Counted from the first letter of the stretch, positions 24,942 to 33,942 are shown. The stretch: DNA of 64,000 nucleotides from Candidatus Fraserbacteria bacterium (GCA_029262795.1 JAJCYT010000030.1:1-64000), one strand, 5' to 3'. Notes: generated by a model not told the origin, from the sequence alone. Translations and numbers: made by a program.

Positions 24942-25728
24942 AATTTCCAAATTTTCTAAATTCATGATATCTGTTTTCCTGGTGGGGACTTTGATGTGGT
25001 CTGCCAATGCTCAACAGCAAACTACATCCGATGAACTGCTTGCCTGTGCGCAGCGTAATTTAAACTCGGAAAATTTCCACGGAGTGCTCAGGGTAGATAC
25101 CTTCCGCCCTGAGTTTTCCCGATCTTTCCTGCTTGAAGTGTGGTCTACGGCAGATAACGAAAATGCCCTGGTCCGCATCCTGGAACCTCTAGATGAAGAA
25201 GGCAGTGGTTACCTGCTTCAAGGCGAAGACGATTTGTGGTTTTTCACCCCGCTGGCAGGACAATCTATCTCTTTACCACGCTCTGCGTTGGGGGATGCGT
25301 TGTTTGGATCTGATGTGGCTGTGGAAGATTTGTATCGCGGCACGCTTAATGAACGCTACGATCCAGAATTGCTAGGCACACGTGACGATGACAATGGCGA
25401 TTTTATTCATCGCTTGCGCTTAACGCCAAAACCTGATGCGGATGTGGTCTACGGAAAACTGGAACTCGAAATGCAGGACAGCAACTGTGCTGTGTTGGCT
25501 ATTGACTATTTTGACCAACGCGATACCTTGGTTCGACAAGGCATTTTTGAAGACTTTGCCGAAATGGGCGGCCTGGTGTTGGCTCAGCACAGCGTGGTCA
25601 CTGATTTGCTGCGTCAAAACAGTTTTACGGAGCAAACTGTACAGTCTTTTGACATTGGCATAGATTTTCCTGAAACCTTGTTTACTTTAGAATGCCTGGA
25701 AGATGAAACACAATGCGGCTTACCTTAA
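24934..25728 (+). CDS. Outer-membrane lipoprotein-sorting-like protein (LolA-like fold)
   Basis: 264 residues with a signal peptide (FMISVFLVGTLMWSANA-QQQ). The mature part matches the lipoprotein-sorting family common beside MacB/FtsX permeases: FHGVLRVDTFRPEFSRSFLLEVW, ALVRILEPLDEEGSGYLLQ, DDLWFFTPLAGQSISLPRSA and the LYRGTLNERYDPELLG region. LolA-type proteins carry acyl chains in a beta half-barrel. Its gene overlaps both flanking permease genes, so the products are likely made together. Confidence 0.8.
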   Translation: MFKISKFSKFMISVFLVGTLMWSANAQQQTTSDELLACAQRNLNSENFHGVLRVDTFRPEFSRSFLLEVWSTADNENALVRILEPLDEEGSGYLLQGEDDLWFFTPLAGQSISLPRSALGDALFGSDVAVEDLYRGTLNERYDPELLGTRDDDNGDFIHRLRLTPKPDADVVYGKLELEMQDSNCAVLAIDYFDQRDTLVRQGIFEDFAEMGGLVLAQHSVVTDLLRQNSFTEQTVQSFDIGIDFPETLFTLECLEDETQCGLP

Positions 25729-26960
25729 CTCTGGCCTGGCGTAACTTAATGCGAAACCGGCGACGTTCTATTCTCACGCTGGTAGCGGTGCTGTTTCCGG
25801 TGATGTTGCTCGACATCATGTGGGGCATGTCGGGGGCCGTACAACGCAACTTGTTTGACAACACAACCTTATTACAAACGGGCCATCTTCAAGTCCATGT
25901 GGCGGGGTACCAGGAACTCAAAAGCACCTTGCCCATCATCCAGGATGTGCGTCCGGTGTTGGACGCTGTGGAGAATCATCCCGATATTGAATGGTTTACG
26001 GTCCGCTTGGAGTTGCCAGCATTGGCAGCTCATGAGAATCGATCCCGGGGTGTTTTGGTGCAGGGGGTTGAGGCAAACAAAGCTCAAGATTTGAATCTGA
26101 TTGACGAGTGGATTGATGAGGGCCGCATGTTTGCCGTTGGCGATACCAAAACAGCCGTGGCGGGTACAGCGTTGCTCGATCACTTGGGAGTGTCTACAGG
26201 AGAGTCGCTGATTTTATTGACGTCGCATCCGCAGACGGGCACAGGGGTGCTTGTGCCTGAAGTGATTGGCAAAATTTCCCCACCTTCGCGCGAGCTGAGT
26301 CGGTTCATTGTTCAGGTTCCGTTGGCTGACGCTCAGGCGTTGGTCAAAAATAAAAATGCTGCAACGAATGTGGTGATTCTGCTAAAAGGTGTCACCGGCC
26401 CTTGGGATAAAGCTATCATTGATGGAGTGGCTACGCGCTTACAAAACCTTTTAGGCGATGAATATATTGTAGAAACATGGGAAGATATTTCGCCTGAAAC
26501 CGTGGGCTTGTTTGATTTGTTGACCCCGCTTTACATGATTTTTGCCCTCATCTTTTTCTTCCTCGGTGGATTGGTGGTGCTGAATACGCTTTATCTCTCC
26601 GTGCTGGAACGCACCCGCGAGCTTGGGGTGGTGCTGGCGCTGGGCAGTTCTCGCAACCGTGTGCTGGGATGGATCGAAGTAGAGTCAGTGGTTCTGGCAG
26701 GTGTGGGGGCGTTGGTTGGTTCTGCTTTAGGCATCGGATTAGTTTGGTGGGGCAGTTTTGGATTTAATCTGCCAGGCAATTTTGAAGAAATTACCAAAGC
26801 CATTGGATTTAACCCCACTTTACATTTACGCATGACAGGGGTAGAGGCATTTACATCAGCTGCCATGATGTTTGTGATTGCGCTACTGGCAGCAGCGTAT
26901 CCAGGCTGGAAGGCATCGCGTCTGGAGCCCATTGAAGCGATGCGATTTACGGGAAATTAA
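25713..26960 (+). CDS. FtsX/LolE-type ABC transporter permease
   Basis: 415 residues, homologous in layout to the permease two genes upstream: N-terminal LAWRNLMRNRRRSILTLVAV helix, a large external domain, C-terminal helices (MIFALIFFFLGGLVVLNTLY, VLAGVGALVGSALGIGLVWW, AAMMFVIALLAAAYP) and the terminal ASRLEPIEAMRFTG motif. It probably forms a heterodimer with the first permease. The ATG lies within the end of the sorting-protein gene (16-base overlap). Confidence 0.88.
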   Translation: MRLTLTLAWRNLMRNRRRSILTLVAVLFPVMLLDIMWGMSGAVQRNLFDNTTLLQTGHLQVHVAGYQELKSTLPIIQDVRPVLDAVENHPDIEWFTVRLELPALAAHENRSRGVLVQGVEANKAQDLNLIDEWIDEGRMFAVGDTKTAVAGTALLDHLGVSTGESLILLTSHPQTGTGVLVPEVIGKISPPSRELSRFIVQVPLADAQALVKNKNAATNVVILLKGVTGPWDKAIIDGVATRLQNLLGDEYIVETWEDISPETVGLFDLLTPLYMIFALIFFFLGGLVVLNTLYLSVLERTRELGVVLALGSSRNRVLGWIEVESVVLAGVGALVGSALGIGLVWWGSFGFNLPGNFEEITKAIGFNPTLHLRMTGVEAFTSAAMMFVIALLAAAYPGWKASRLEPIEAMRFTGN

Positions 26961-26966
26961 GAGGTT

Positions 26967-27653
26967 ATGATGAGTGTGGTCCAAACCAAGGATTTAACAA
27001 AAATTTACAGCTCCAACGGCATCGAAACGCCTGCCTTAAAAGAAGTCAGCCTGGATGTTCAACCAGGTGAATTCACCGCACTGGCGGGGCCATCTGGTTC
27101 GGGTAAATCCACCTTGCTTCATCTCATTGGTGGATTACTGCTTCCGACATCCGGTGAAATCTGGATCGAGGATCAAAAAATCAACGACCTCAATCCCGAT
27201 AAATTGGCCGAACTTCGGCTCAACCGTGTGGGCTTTGTGTTTCAGGCTTACAACCTCATCCCAGTTTTGACCGCCAGAGAAAACACTGAATTCGTGATGG
27301 AACTTCAAGGCTTGCCTGAAAACGAGCGAAAAAAACAGGCGATGGATGTGTTGAATACGTTGGAAATGAATGACTATGCTGATCGCATGCCGAACAAATT
27401 GTCTGGTGGTCAGCAGCAACGCGTGGCTGTCGCTCGCGCTGTAGCTGCTCAACCGGCGCTTGTCCTGGCTGATGAACCCACGGCGAATCTGGATTCCAAA
27501 AACAGCGAAATTCTTATGGGCCTGATGCGTAAGCTAAATCAGGATCGAGGAACGACCTTTTTGTTTGCCACCCACGATCCGCAAATTTTGGAGCGTGTGG
27601 ACCGCGTGGTTGAACTCCACGACGGTGAGATTTCATCGGATATCAAAAAATAA
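26967..27653 (+). CDS. LolD/MacB-type ABC transporter ATPase
   Basis: 228 residues, a single ATPase domain. Walker A GPSGSGKST ends near residue 49, Q-loop VFQAYNLIPVLTARENTEF, signature LSGGQQQRVAVARA, Walker B LVLADEPTANLD and H-loop FATHD are all intact. This is the family that powers LolCE and MacB-like permeases. It starts 6 bases after the second permease; a second ATG at 26970 has better spacing to AGAGG. A decayed partial copy of its 3' part lies about 450 bases downstream. Confidence 0.92.
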   Translation: MMSVVQTKDLTKIYSSNGIETPALKEVSLDVQPGEFTALAGPSGSGKSTLLHLIGGLLLPTSGEIWIEDQKINDLNPDKLAELRLNRVGFVFQAYNLIPVLTARENTEFVMELQGLPENERKKQAMDVLNTLEMNDYADRMPNKLSGGQQQRVAVARAVAAQPALVLADEPTANLDSKNSEILMGLMRKLNQDRGTTFLFATHDPQILERVDRVVELHDGEISSDIKK

Positions 27654-27681
27654 AAAGCCCAAAGAGTGTCTTGGGCTTTTT
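27652..27681. terminator. Bidirectional terminator after the ATPase gene
   Basis: AAAAAGCCCAA and TTGGGCTTTTT form an 11-bp stem with an 8-base loop. It lies between convergent genes and fits both strands. Confidence 0.92.
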
Positions 27682-27691
27682 AATCAAATCT

Positions 27692-27994
27692 TTAGCCTAA
27701 TACGGTACCTTTGTACTCAAAAGCATCTGCGTTGATCAACTCTGTCATCGTGAGGTTTTCTGGTCCCCCTTCGACGTTGTGCTGCTGTAGAACCGGAGCC
27801 ACTTTGCCTTGAACAAAAGCTTCAAAATGTTCTTTCGACTCCCAGATGTCGACGACTGAGATGCCGCCGTTTTTCTCAGAGCAACAATGAGCAATCATGC
27901 CGTCTGGGCGGCCCTCACTCATTGCACCTCTGTGCGTTTCTACATAAAGACTGGGAGTAACACTGGGAAAATCTGCGGTTATGACTAATGGCAT
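27692..27994 (-). CDS. Antibiotic biosynthesis monooxygenase (ABM)-like small protein
   Basis: 100 residues, no export signal. GGISVVDIWESKEHFEAFVQGKVAPVL is typical of the dimeric alpha/beta ABM fold, in which small proteins bind heme, quinones or polyketides. HCCSEKNGG precedes it. The function cannot be deduced. GAGG lies upstream of the ATG; the gene is transcribed alone toward the shared terminator. Confidence 0.6.
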   Translation of the reverse strand: MPLVITADFPSVTPSLYVETHRGAMSEGRPDGMIAHCCSEKNGGISVVDIWESKEHFEAFVQGKVAPVLQQHNVEGGPENLTMTELINADAFEYKGTVLG

Positions 27995-28102
27995 CGTTGC
28001 CTCCTGGGCTGAAATTAAGATTTAAATCAGAACAATAAGAAATTGTTTGAATGTCGTAAGATAAGCGAAATGCTGAAACAGTACAAACTCTATAAAGAAT
28101 TG

Positions 28103-28217
28103 GTTGCCAATTTCAACAACAAAAACAGCGAAATCTTGATAGACAGGACGCGAAAACTAAATCAAGATCGCAGTATCATATTTCTATTCGCTACCCACGA
28201 CAGCGAAATTTCATCAA
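28103..28217 (+). pseudogene. Decayed partial duplicate of the LolD-like ATPase gene
   Basis: Translation gives VANFNNKNSEIL, RKLNQDR, then FLFATHDSEISS. The intact ATPase has TANLDSKNSEIL, RKLNQDR and FATHD...GEISS. The copy lacks the 15 codons between the two CCACGA sequences of the intact gene, an in-frame 45-base deletion as expected from slippage between short direct repeats. There are no Walker motifs and no homologous start, so it is a remnant, although the frame around it stays open from 28043. Confidence 0.75.
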
Positions 28218-28220
28218 TAT

Positions 28221-29213
28221 TTATTCTTTAGTTGCTCTCGATGCGCCAGATGTCATTGTGGTAATTTTTTCTTGAGTGGAAATCAGTTTAGTATCTCCTC
28301 TAAAGTCAACATATCCCATCTCTACCTTGACGTCAGTTGGGTCCCATTGAGTTTTCATCTCGCCATAGGACATACATTCTTCAAGCGCATTAAATGATGA
28401 CTTGGCATGAGTGTTTACTCTACTTGCTCCAGAGAGGATGTAGAAGAAGATCATGTCACAGAAATGTAATGATGCAGGGAATGCAAACTTTTTTGATTCT
28501 CCAGAATAACTTGCGCTAAAAGTTATTCTATTGTCAGGCTGGCTTTTCATGCTGAATAAATTGAAATAGCTACTCGGAATTGGTTCTCTCGATAGCCCAA
28601 TGTCAGCGTTGCTTTGGATGAAGTGATTGCCTTGAAAATAAACCTTAACCCTTATAGAATCTGCCAGTGCTACTCCTGGCTTTCTTCCTGGATTTGTCAA
28701 TACAAGATCCGCTTCTATATTCGCCTTAATTTCCAATTGATCTTTTAGGTGCTGAAATAAGGCTTCTCGATAAGGTTCTGTGGCAAGTAAAATTAATAAT
28801 CCATTAAAACAATCGATTTGATCGATTTTGAGTTTTTCTGATCTGAAATCAGCATAATCTCCAGAAGTTTCACAAGCTTTCCATTCTTCGGTAGACTTGA
28901 TTGAATGGAGATTCCCTGAATAGATATACTCTGTATATAAGTTATCATCCAAATAATCATCAATTGATCCTGAAATATAGCGTACATCAACCTGCTGTCT
29001 TGCTAGAGCTATTCTGATATCAGTTTCATCGCTGGAGAACAAGTTCAAAATTACCGGAGTTGATTGCGTTACAACAGAAATTAAAGCAATTAAAAGGGCC
29101 AAAAGCGTATTACTCATTGGCAAAAAGCGCCTGAGTGTTTGATATGTGTCACAATGAATACATTTAGTAGCGTCATTATCAATTTCCAATTTACAAGCCA
29201 CACATTTTTTCAT
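28221..29213 (-). CDS. Zinc-ribbon membrane protein of unknown function
   Basis: 330 residues. The N-terminus MKKCVACKLEIDNDATKCIHC is a CxxC-x11-CxxC zinc ribbon. A single membrane helix follows (about 33-53, TLLALLIALISVVTQSTPVI). The remaining 270 residues, presumably on the far side, fit no family I recognise. The gene is more A+T-rich than its neighbours and lies next to a decayed duplication, so recent acquisition or relaxed constraint is possible. Confidence 0.6.
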   Translation of the reverse strand: MKKCVACKLEIDNDATKCIHCDTYQTLRRFLPMSNTLLALLIALISVVTQSTPVILNLFSSDETDIRIALARQQVDVRYISGSIDDYLDDNLYTEYIYSGNLHSIKSTEEWKACETSGDYADFRSEKLKIDQIDCFNGLLILLATEPYREALFQHLKDQLEIKANIEADLVLTNPGRKPGVALADSIRVKVYFQGNHFIQSNADIGLSREPIPSSYFNLFSMKSQPDNRITFSASYSGESKKFAFPASLHFCDMIFFYILSGASRVNTHAKSSFNALEECMSYGEMKTQWDPTDVKVEMGYVDFRGDTKLISTQEKITTMTSGASRATKE

Positions 29214-29429
29214 ACACAGCTTCCTTCAAAGTTAAGTTTGGTGTTATTTGTATTATCATTAATTGGCGGGCTAACTAAAGCCAGTTCGGAAGATTTAGTG
29301 CAGTGGTGTTAAAGTAGCAATGCCAGCCTTGAAGTAGTTTGATGTAAATGAATTTTGGGAAAAGAACAAAAGCCAAACACTTCTTTTAGCATTCGTTGAC
29401 AGCCATATACGGGTCGGTTATGGTAGGGT

Positions 29430-30494
29430 ATGAAAGCGATCATTCTTTGTGCCGGGGAAGGCACTCGACTCCGCCCGTTGACGCATACGGGGGCAAAACA
29501 TCTCATTCCTGTTGCCAATAAACCTGTTGTTCATTATGTGATTGAAGATTTGATTGAAGCAGGCATTAAAGAGATTGGTGTGATCGTCAGTCCCAATGTT
29601 GAAAATGCGTTTAAGCGCGATCTGAAGGATGGCAGTCAATGGGGGATTTCCATTGAATACATCATGCAGACCGAGCCGAAAGGGTTGGCCCATGCAGCCT
29701 CCTGCGCCAGAGAGTTCGTTGGTGATGATCCTTTCGTGATGACGTTAGGTGACAATTTATTAGAACAAGGCATGGTTCAGTACATTGAGAAATTCAGGCA
29801 AGGCAATGTCAACGCCATGCTGTTGCTGTATGAAGTGGATGACCCCACCAGCTTTGGGGTGGCCAAACTCGATGGAGAGCGCATTATCCAACTGGTCGAA
29901 AAGCCCAAAGACCCGCCCAGCAATTTGGCCATTGTGGGTGTGTATATGTTCGACAAACATATCTTTGAGGCGATTGGAAAAATCAAACCGTCCTGGCGCG
30001 GCGAACTGGAAATCACCGACGCCATGCAGCAACTCATTGACGATGGTTACATGGTGGCCCCTGCTACTGTTCAGGGTTGGTGGAACGATGTTGGACAGCC
30101 CAACGACATGCTGGAAGCCAATCGGCAGCTGCTGGAAAAACTGGCTACATGTTTGGACGGGGATGTGGATGAAGCCACGATCATTCGAGGCCGTGTGTGG
30201 GTGCACAAAGATGCCGTGGTCAAAAACAGTGAACTTCGCGGGCCGCTTATCATCGGGCCGGAAGCGCGAATCGAGAATTCATTCATTGGACCATTCAGTT
30301 CGGTAGGTCAGGGATGTGTGATTGAAGACAGTGAAGTGGAGTACAGTATTTTAATGGAAGGCTGCACGGTGCAAGGGGTCAAACGTGTGGATCATAGCCT
30401 CATTGGACGTAATGTGAAAGTGGGTTACAAAACCACGTTGCCCAAAGCTTATCGCTTGGTGTTGGGTGACAACAGTCATATTGAGTTGATCTAG
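29430..30494 (+). CDS. Glucose-1-phosphate thymidylyltransferase-like nucleotidyltransferase, long form
   Basis: 354 residues. The catalytic domain starts MKAIILCAGEGTRLRPLTHT, with the G-x-G-T-R-L-R-P loop and Lys of GAKHLIPVANKPV. FVMTLGDNL holds the metal-binding Asp. VEKPKDPPSNLAIVGVYMFD and YMVAPATVQGWWNDVGQPNDML are typical. The C-terminal third is a left-handed beta-helix (ATIIRGRVWVHKDAVVKNSE and following hexapeptides), as in long RmlA/StrD-type enzymes rather than short RmlA. It would activate glucose-1-phosphate or a related sugar phosphate with dTTP or UTP. No other nucleotide-sugar genes are adjacent. Confidence 0.85.
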   Translation: MKAIILCAGEGTRLRPLTHTGAKHLIPVANKPVVHYVIEDLIEAGIKEIGVIVSPNVENAFKRDLKDGSQWGISIEYIMQTEPKGLAHAASCAREFVGDDPFVMTLGDNLLEQGMVQYIEKFRQGNVNAMLLLYEVDDPTSFGVAKLDGERIIQLVEKPKDPPSNLAIVGVYMFDKHIFEAIGKIKPSWRGELEITDAMQQLIDDGYMVAPATVQGWWNDVGQPNDMLEANRQLLEKLATCLDGDVDEATIIRGRVWVHKDAVVKNSELRGPLIIGPEARIENSFIGPFSSVGQGCVIEDSEVEYSILMEGCTVQGVKRVDHSLIGRNVKVGYKTTLPKAYRLVLGDNSHIELI

Positions 30495-30608
30495 GGGGAC
30501 GGTTTACACCATCCATTTGTCATAAAATTCATCCACATATTCAAAACATTAAAACAAAAACATTTCACCACTATTTAGATAAGGCATTAAAAAGGAGCCT
30601 GTTTTCTC

Positions 30609-31172
30609 ATGAAACCGTATTCACCTGATGAGTTTTCCAAAACGCTTTGGACCGCCGAACAAATCCAACAGCGTGTGCGCGAGCTCAGCGAACAAATCCG
30701 TGCTGACTATGCTGAAATGGAAGGGGAAGATGCCATTGTGGCTGTTGGCCTGATGCGTGGCGCGATGCCCTTTATGGCTGATTTGGGTCGCTATATGGAC
30801 ATTGCCATGGAGTACGATTTGTGCTGGCTGTCCAGCTATGTCAACTCGGACCGCCCTGGCGAAATTGAACTGGTTCAAGATGTGCGCACTGAGTTGGAAG
30901 GTCGTCATGTGTTGGTGGTTGAAGACATTGTTGACACCGGTCACACGCTTAAATTTACCAACGAATTATTTGGTTCCCGCAATCCAGCCTCGTTGCGAAC
31001 GTGCTGTCTGCTCGACAAAAAGCCTCGCCGTGAAGTGGAAGTGCCTGTGGAATACGTGGGCTTCACAATGGAAGAAGATGAATTTGTCATCGGCTATGGT
31101 CTCGATTATGCGGGACGTTATCGTAATTTGCCCTACATCGGTGTGCTTCATCCGCGCATGTACCAAAAATAA
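30609..31172 (+). CDS. hpt: Hypoxanthine phosphoribosyltransferase
   Basis: 187 residues, cytoplasmic purine salvage enzyme. The PRPP loop is VLVVEDIVDTGHT, LMRGAMPFMADLGRYM holds the flexible-loop region, and FVIGYGLDYAGRYRNLPYIGVL is the C-terminal HPRT signature. It converts hypoxanthine or guanine with PRPP to IMP or GMP. AAGGAG lies about 13 bases before the ATG, a long spacing. The small SnoaL-like gene follows 3 bases after its stop. Confidence 0.92.
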   Translation: MKPYSPDEFSKTLWTAEQIQQRVRELSEQIRADYAEMEGEDAIVAVGLMRGAMPFMADLGRYMDIAMEYDLCWLSSYVNSDRPGEIELVQDVRTELEGRHVLVVEDIVDTGHTLKFTNELFGSRNPASLRTCCLLDKKPRREVEVPVEYVGFTMEEDEFVIGYGLDYAGRYRNLPYIGVLHPRMYQK

Positions 31173-31175
31173 ACA

Positions 31176-31589
31176 ATGAAAAAACAGTGCGAACAAGAAG
31201 TCATTGAGTTACATCAGTTTTTTGAAGGATGGTTTACCGGAAAACTTTCTGGTGATGATGATTTTAAACGACTCGAATCTGTGGTGGCTGATGATTTTTT
31301 AATTATCTCGCCCAATGCCCGACAGACCGAATGTAAGATGTTGTTACAAAGCATCAAAAACACGCAGGGTTCATTTAAAAAACCAGACCATAACTTTCGC
31401 ATCTGGATTGAAAATTTTCAATTTCGCTATCAAAAAGATGATCTTTGCCTGGTGACTTATGAAGAATGGCAGGAACATGATGGGCAAACCAATGGTCGAT
31501 TAAGCACAGCGTTGTTCCAAAAAGACAAAGATGCCCCCAACGGAGTGATTTGGATCCATGTCCATGAGGTGGCGTTTTCTACCGATTAA
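31176..31589 (+). CDS. SnoaL/DUF4440-like small protein
   Basis: 137 residues with no export signal. The pattern VIELHQFFEGWFTGKLSGDD, ESVVADDFLIISPNARQ, later LCLVTYEEWQEHDGQTNGRLSTALFQ and WIHVHEV fits the NTF2-like (SnoaL/DUF4440) cone fold. Members are diverse enzymes or ligand binders; no activity can be read. It is coupled to hpt and its 3' end overlaps the convergent lamin-tail gene by 11 bases. Confidence 0.6.
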   Translation: MKKQCEQEVIELHQFFEGWFTGKLSGDDDFKRLESVVADDFLIISPNARQTECKMLLQSIKNTQGSFKKPDHNFRIWIENFQFRYQKDDLCLVTYEEWQEHDGQTNGRLSTALFQKDKDAPNGVIWIHVHEVAFSTD

Positions 31590-32199
31590 ACCACCAAAAC
31601 ACTAAACCAGCCACCACAATCATCGTGAGCATTAACAGCAACATGTTTTGATCACCAATTTCAGAAAAAGCATTGGTATCTTGAATATCAAGTCCACGAT
31701 TTTCACGGCCTGGGGTAGCTGGTGCGGTGATCCAATGCAAGTCTTGTTCTGGTGATTCTGTGACGTGGCGTTGCATTGTCGATTTAGAACGATTGTTCCC
31801 CGCTGGCCAGGGACCACCGTCCCCATTGGCGCTGTCGATCAGATTGCCCTGTGCATCATACAAATGAATGGCTTCCCCACGATTGCTTAAACTGCCGCGA
31901 TAAATTTGATTCGCTGGGATGCCACGAAGGGAGTCATCATCTGTTCGTTCCAGCATGAAATAACTTTGGGCGGGAATTTGAACACGCAATAAAACCTCAA
32001 CATCACCCCACACCAGCTTCCAGCCATTGATGGTCAAATCTTCGTCGCTGGTGTTGATTAATTCAATCCATTCGTCGCCACTGTCGTTGTCCGTGCCCAT
32101 CCAGGCCACTTCGGAGATAAGAAGTTGTGGTGTGTCTGCCCATGCGCTTGCGGTGAAAATTAAAAAAATCCCTATTGTCAGAAACAGTAATCTCTTCAT
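31579..32199 (-). CDS. Exported lamin-tail-domain protein with C-terminal membrane anchor
   Basis: 206 residues from the ATG at 32199, which begins a clear signal peptide (KRLLFLTIGIFLIFTASAWA); the longer frame to 32280 only adds unlikely sequence. LLISEVAWMGTDNDSGDEWIELINTS and the following INGWKLVW define a lamin-tail domain, an Ig-like fold frequent in secreted bacterial proteins. The C-terminus is a membrane helix (MLLLMLTMIVVAGLVFWWF) ending in NR, so the protein is anchored at both export and tail. Function unknown. Confidence 0.75.
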   Translation of the reverse strand: MKRLLFLTIGIFLIFTASAWADTPQLLISEVAWMGTDNDSGDEWIELINTSDEDLTINGWKLVWGDVEVLLRVQIPAQSYFMLERTDDDSLRGIPANQIYRGSLSNRGEAIHLYDAQGNLIDSANGDGGPWPAGNNRSKSTMQRHVTESPEQDLHWITAPATPGRENRGLDIQDTNAFSEIGDQNMLLLMLTMIVVAGLVFWWFNR

Positions 32200-32341
32200 A
32201 TCTTTTTCATATCGCAAGTGACCAAAAAAATCAAATACATTTGTTTCGATGAACACGCACTTTTGCCTTAAAGTCGTCATGATTTAAAAAAATGGGCGTA
32301 GAATATTTTTGCAGAGATAAAACGTGGAGGTTTCTTAAATA

Positions 32342-33892
32342 ATGAAAAAGAGTCTTTGGCTGTTGGGGTTGATTCTGATTCTGATTCTTTCCATACCATT
32401 TGGAACGCAGGGGCAAGATCCAAACGCACAACTAAGTTTTACTAAAATTACCGATAGTCCATTGGTACAAGCAAGCAGTGATACAGGTGCCGCTTGGATT
32501 GATTATGATAACGATAATGATTTGGATGCATTTTTAGTAGGCAATGGACAAAAAAGCCTATTCCAAAATAATGACGGCAGTTTTACCCCTGTGACCAATG
32601 CCTTGACCAGCGAGCGTTCTCAATCGGCCTACGGTATCAGTTGGGGTGATTACGACAATGATGGTGATGAAGATGCTTTCATCGGTGGTGCGCCATCCAT
32701 GCTTTATCGAAATGATGGCAATGGTGAGTTTGTGCGTATCGTTGATGGCGATATCGGGTCGCCATCTCTTAATGGTGCAAATCTACCCAACGCAGGCTGG
32801 TCACCTTCTCTAGTCGATGCTGATAACGATGGTGATTTGGATGCCTTTGTAACGCACCCCTTCGGTTTTGTTACTGGTTCAAGAACATCAAACCACTTCT
32901 TATTGAACGATGGTCCACCAAATTACACCTTTACTAAAATTACCGACAATGAACTGGTTCGCCTCAGAGCACCATTCACCGTCGGTAACTGGTCTGATTT
33001 CGACTTGGATGGTGACATGGATTTGTTCATTGGCGCGGGTCCAGCCAATGGTTCTACTGCAACCGATTTTTTCTATAGAAACATGTTGAAAGAAACAGGC
33101 GAACTCACTTTTGAACGCATGACTGACGAAACATTTGCCGCTGATCGTCGCGATGGGCAAACACCCAACTGGATTGATATCGACAATGACAATGATTTGG
33201 ATTTCTATATTACCAATTGGGGTGGCAGTTCAGGCGGTATTGTTAACGATTTATATCGCAACGACAATGGCACTTATGTCAAAATTTCAGAAGGCGGTCC
33301 CGTTACAGATCGACACATTTCATTGGCAAACGTTTGGGCAGATTTTGACAACGATGGTGATATTGATGTGTATGTGACCAATAGTGGGCAAGCCAATCCT
33401 CTGAATCGCCTTTACCTCAACAATGGAGATGGCACGTTTGTCTCGCTCCAAGACAGCCCAGTGGTTGATGATCGAACCACCAACTGGGGTGCCTCTGCCG
33501 GAGATTATGACAACGATGGCGACATCGATTTACTTGTGCCTGGTTTACAGGGCCGACACAATCTTTATCGAAATGATCTCAGCAATAACAACCATTGGAT
33601 TAAAGTGAAGTTAGAAGGAACCGATTCAAACCGATCTGGTATTGGCGCAAAGGTCCGAACCACTGCCAATATCAACGGAAAAACGGTCACACAGTTTCGA
33701 GAAGTTTCGACGCAAAATAGCTTTTTGGGGCATAACAGCCTCATTATGCACTTTGGATTTGGCGTAACCGACATGATTGATACACTTTCTATTGAATGGC
33801 CGTCCGGTACCATGGACACGTTTAATGACCTTGGAGTGGATCAAACAATCACGGTAACTGAAGGTGCAGATACATTTGAAGTGAACAGTTAA
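32342..33892 (+). CDS. Exported FG-GAP/VCBS repeat protein with ASPIC/UnbV domain
   Basis: 516 residues with a signal peptide (LWLLGLILILILSIPFGTQG). At least five integrin-type calcium loops appear as DYDNDNDLDAF, DYDNDGDEDAF, DADNDGDLDAF, DFDLDGDMDLF, DFDNDGDIDVY and DYDNDGDIDLL, spaced as propeller blades. The C-terminal 110 residues (NHWIKVKLEGTDSNRSGIGAKVR, LSIEWPSGTMDTF) are an ASPIC/UnbV domain. Such proteins are extracellular calcium-binding propellers; the ligand is unknown. Strong export and repeat evidence; probably monocistronic. Confidence 0.88.
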   Translation: MKKSLWLLGLILILILSIPFGTQGQDPNAQLSFTKITDSPLVQASSDTGAAWIDYDNDNDLDAFLVGNGQKSLFQNNDGSFTPVTNALTSERSQSAYGISWGDYDNDGDEDAFIGGAPSMLYRNDGNGEFVRIVDGDIGSPSLNGANLPNAGWSPSLVDADNDGDLDAFVTHPFGFVTGSRTSNHFLLNDGPPNYTFTKITDNELVRLRAPFTVGNWSDFDLDGDMDLFIGAGPANGSTATDFFYRNMLKETGELTFERMTDETFAADRRDGQTPNWIDIDNDNDLDFYITNWGGSSGGIVNDLYRNDNGTYVKISEGGPVTDRHISLANVWADFDNDGDIDVYVTNSGQANPLNRLYLNNGDGTFVSLQDSPVVDDRTTNWGASAGDYDNDGDIDLLVPGLQGRHNLYRNDLSNNNHWIKVKLEGTDSNRSGIGAKVRTTANINGKTVTQFREVSTQNSFLGHNSLIMHFGFGVTDMIDTLSIEWPSGTMDTFNDLGVDQTITVTEGADTFEVNS

Positions 33893-33915
33893 CAACGCCA
33901 AATCCATTACCTCCC

Positions 33916-33942
33916 GCAGGGGTGGACAACCTCCACCCCTGC
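33916..33942 (+). terminator. Hairpin after the FG-GAP gene
   Basis: GCAGGGGTGGA and TCCACCCCTGC form a perfect 11-bp stem with a 5-base loop, 24 bases after the stop. There is no T run. Confidence 0.6.

Noticed and set aside
28043-28231. Open frame of 62 codons as an independent small gene
   Set aside because: Its C-terminal half is a deleted copy of the adjacent ATPase gene and it has no ribosome site; listed as a pseudogene remnant instead.
32342-33892. Regularly spaced GATGGTGAT-like DNA in the FG-GAP gene as a tandem repeat or CRISPR-like array
   Set aside because: The periodicity is explained by coding for repeated DxDxDGxxD calcium loops.
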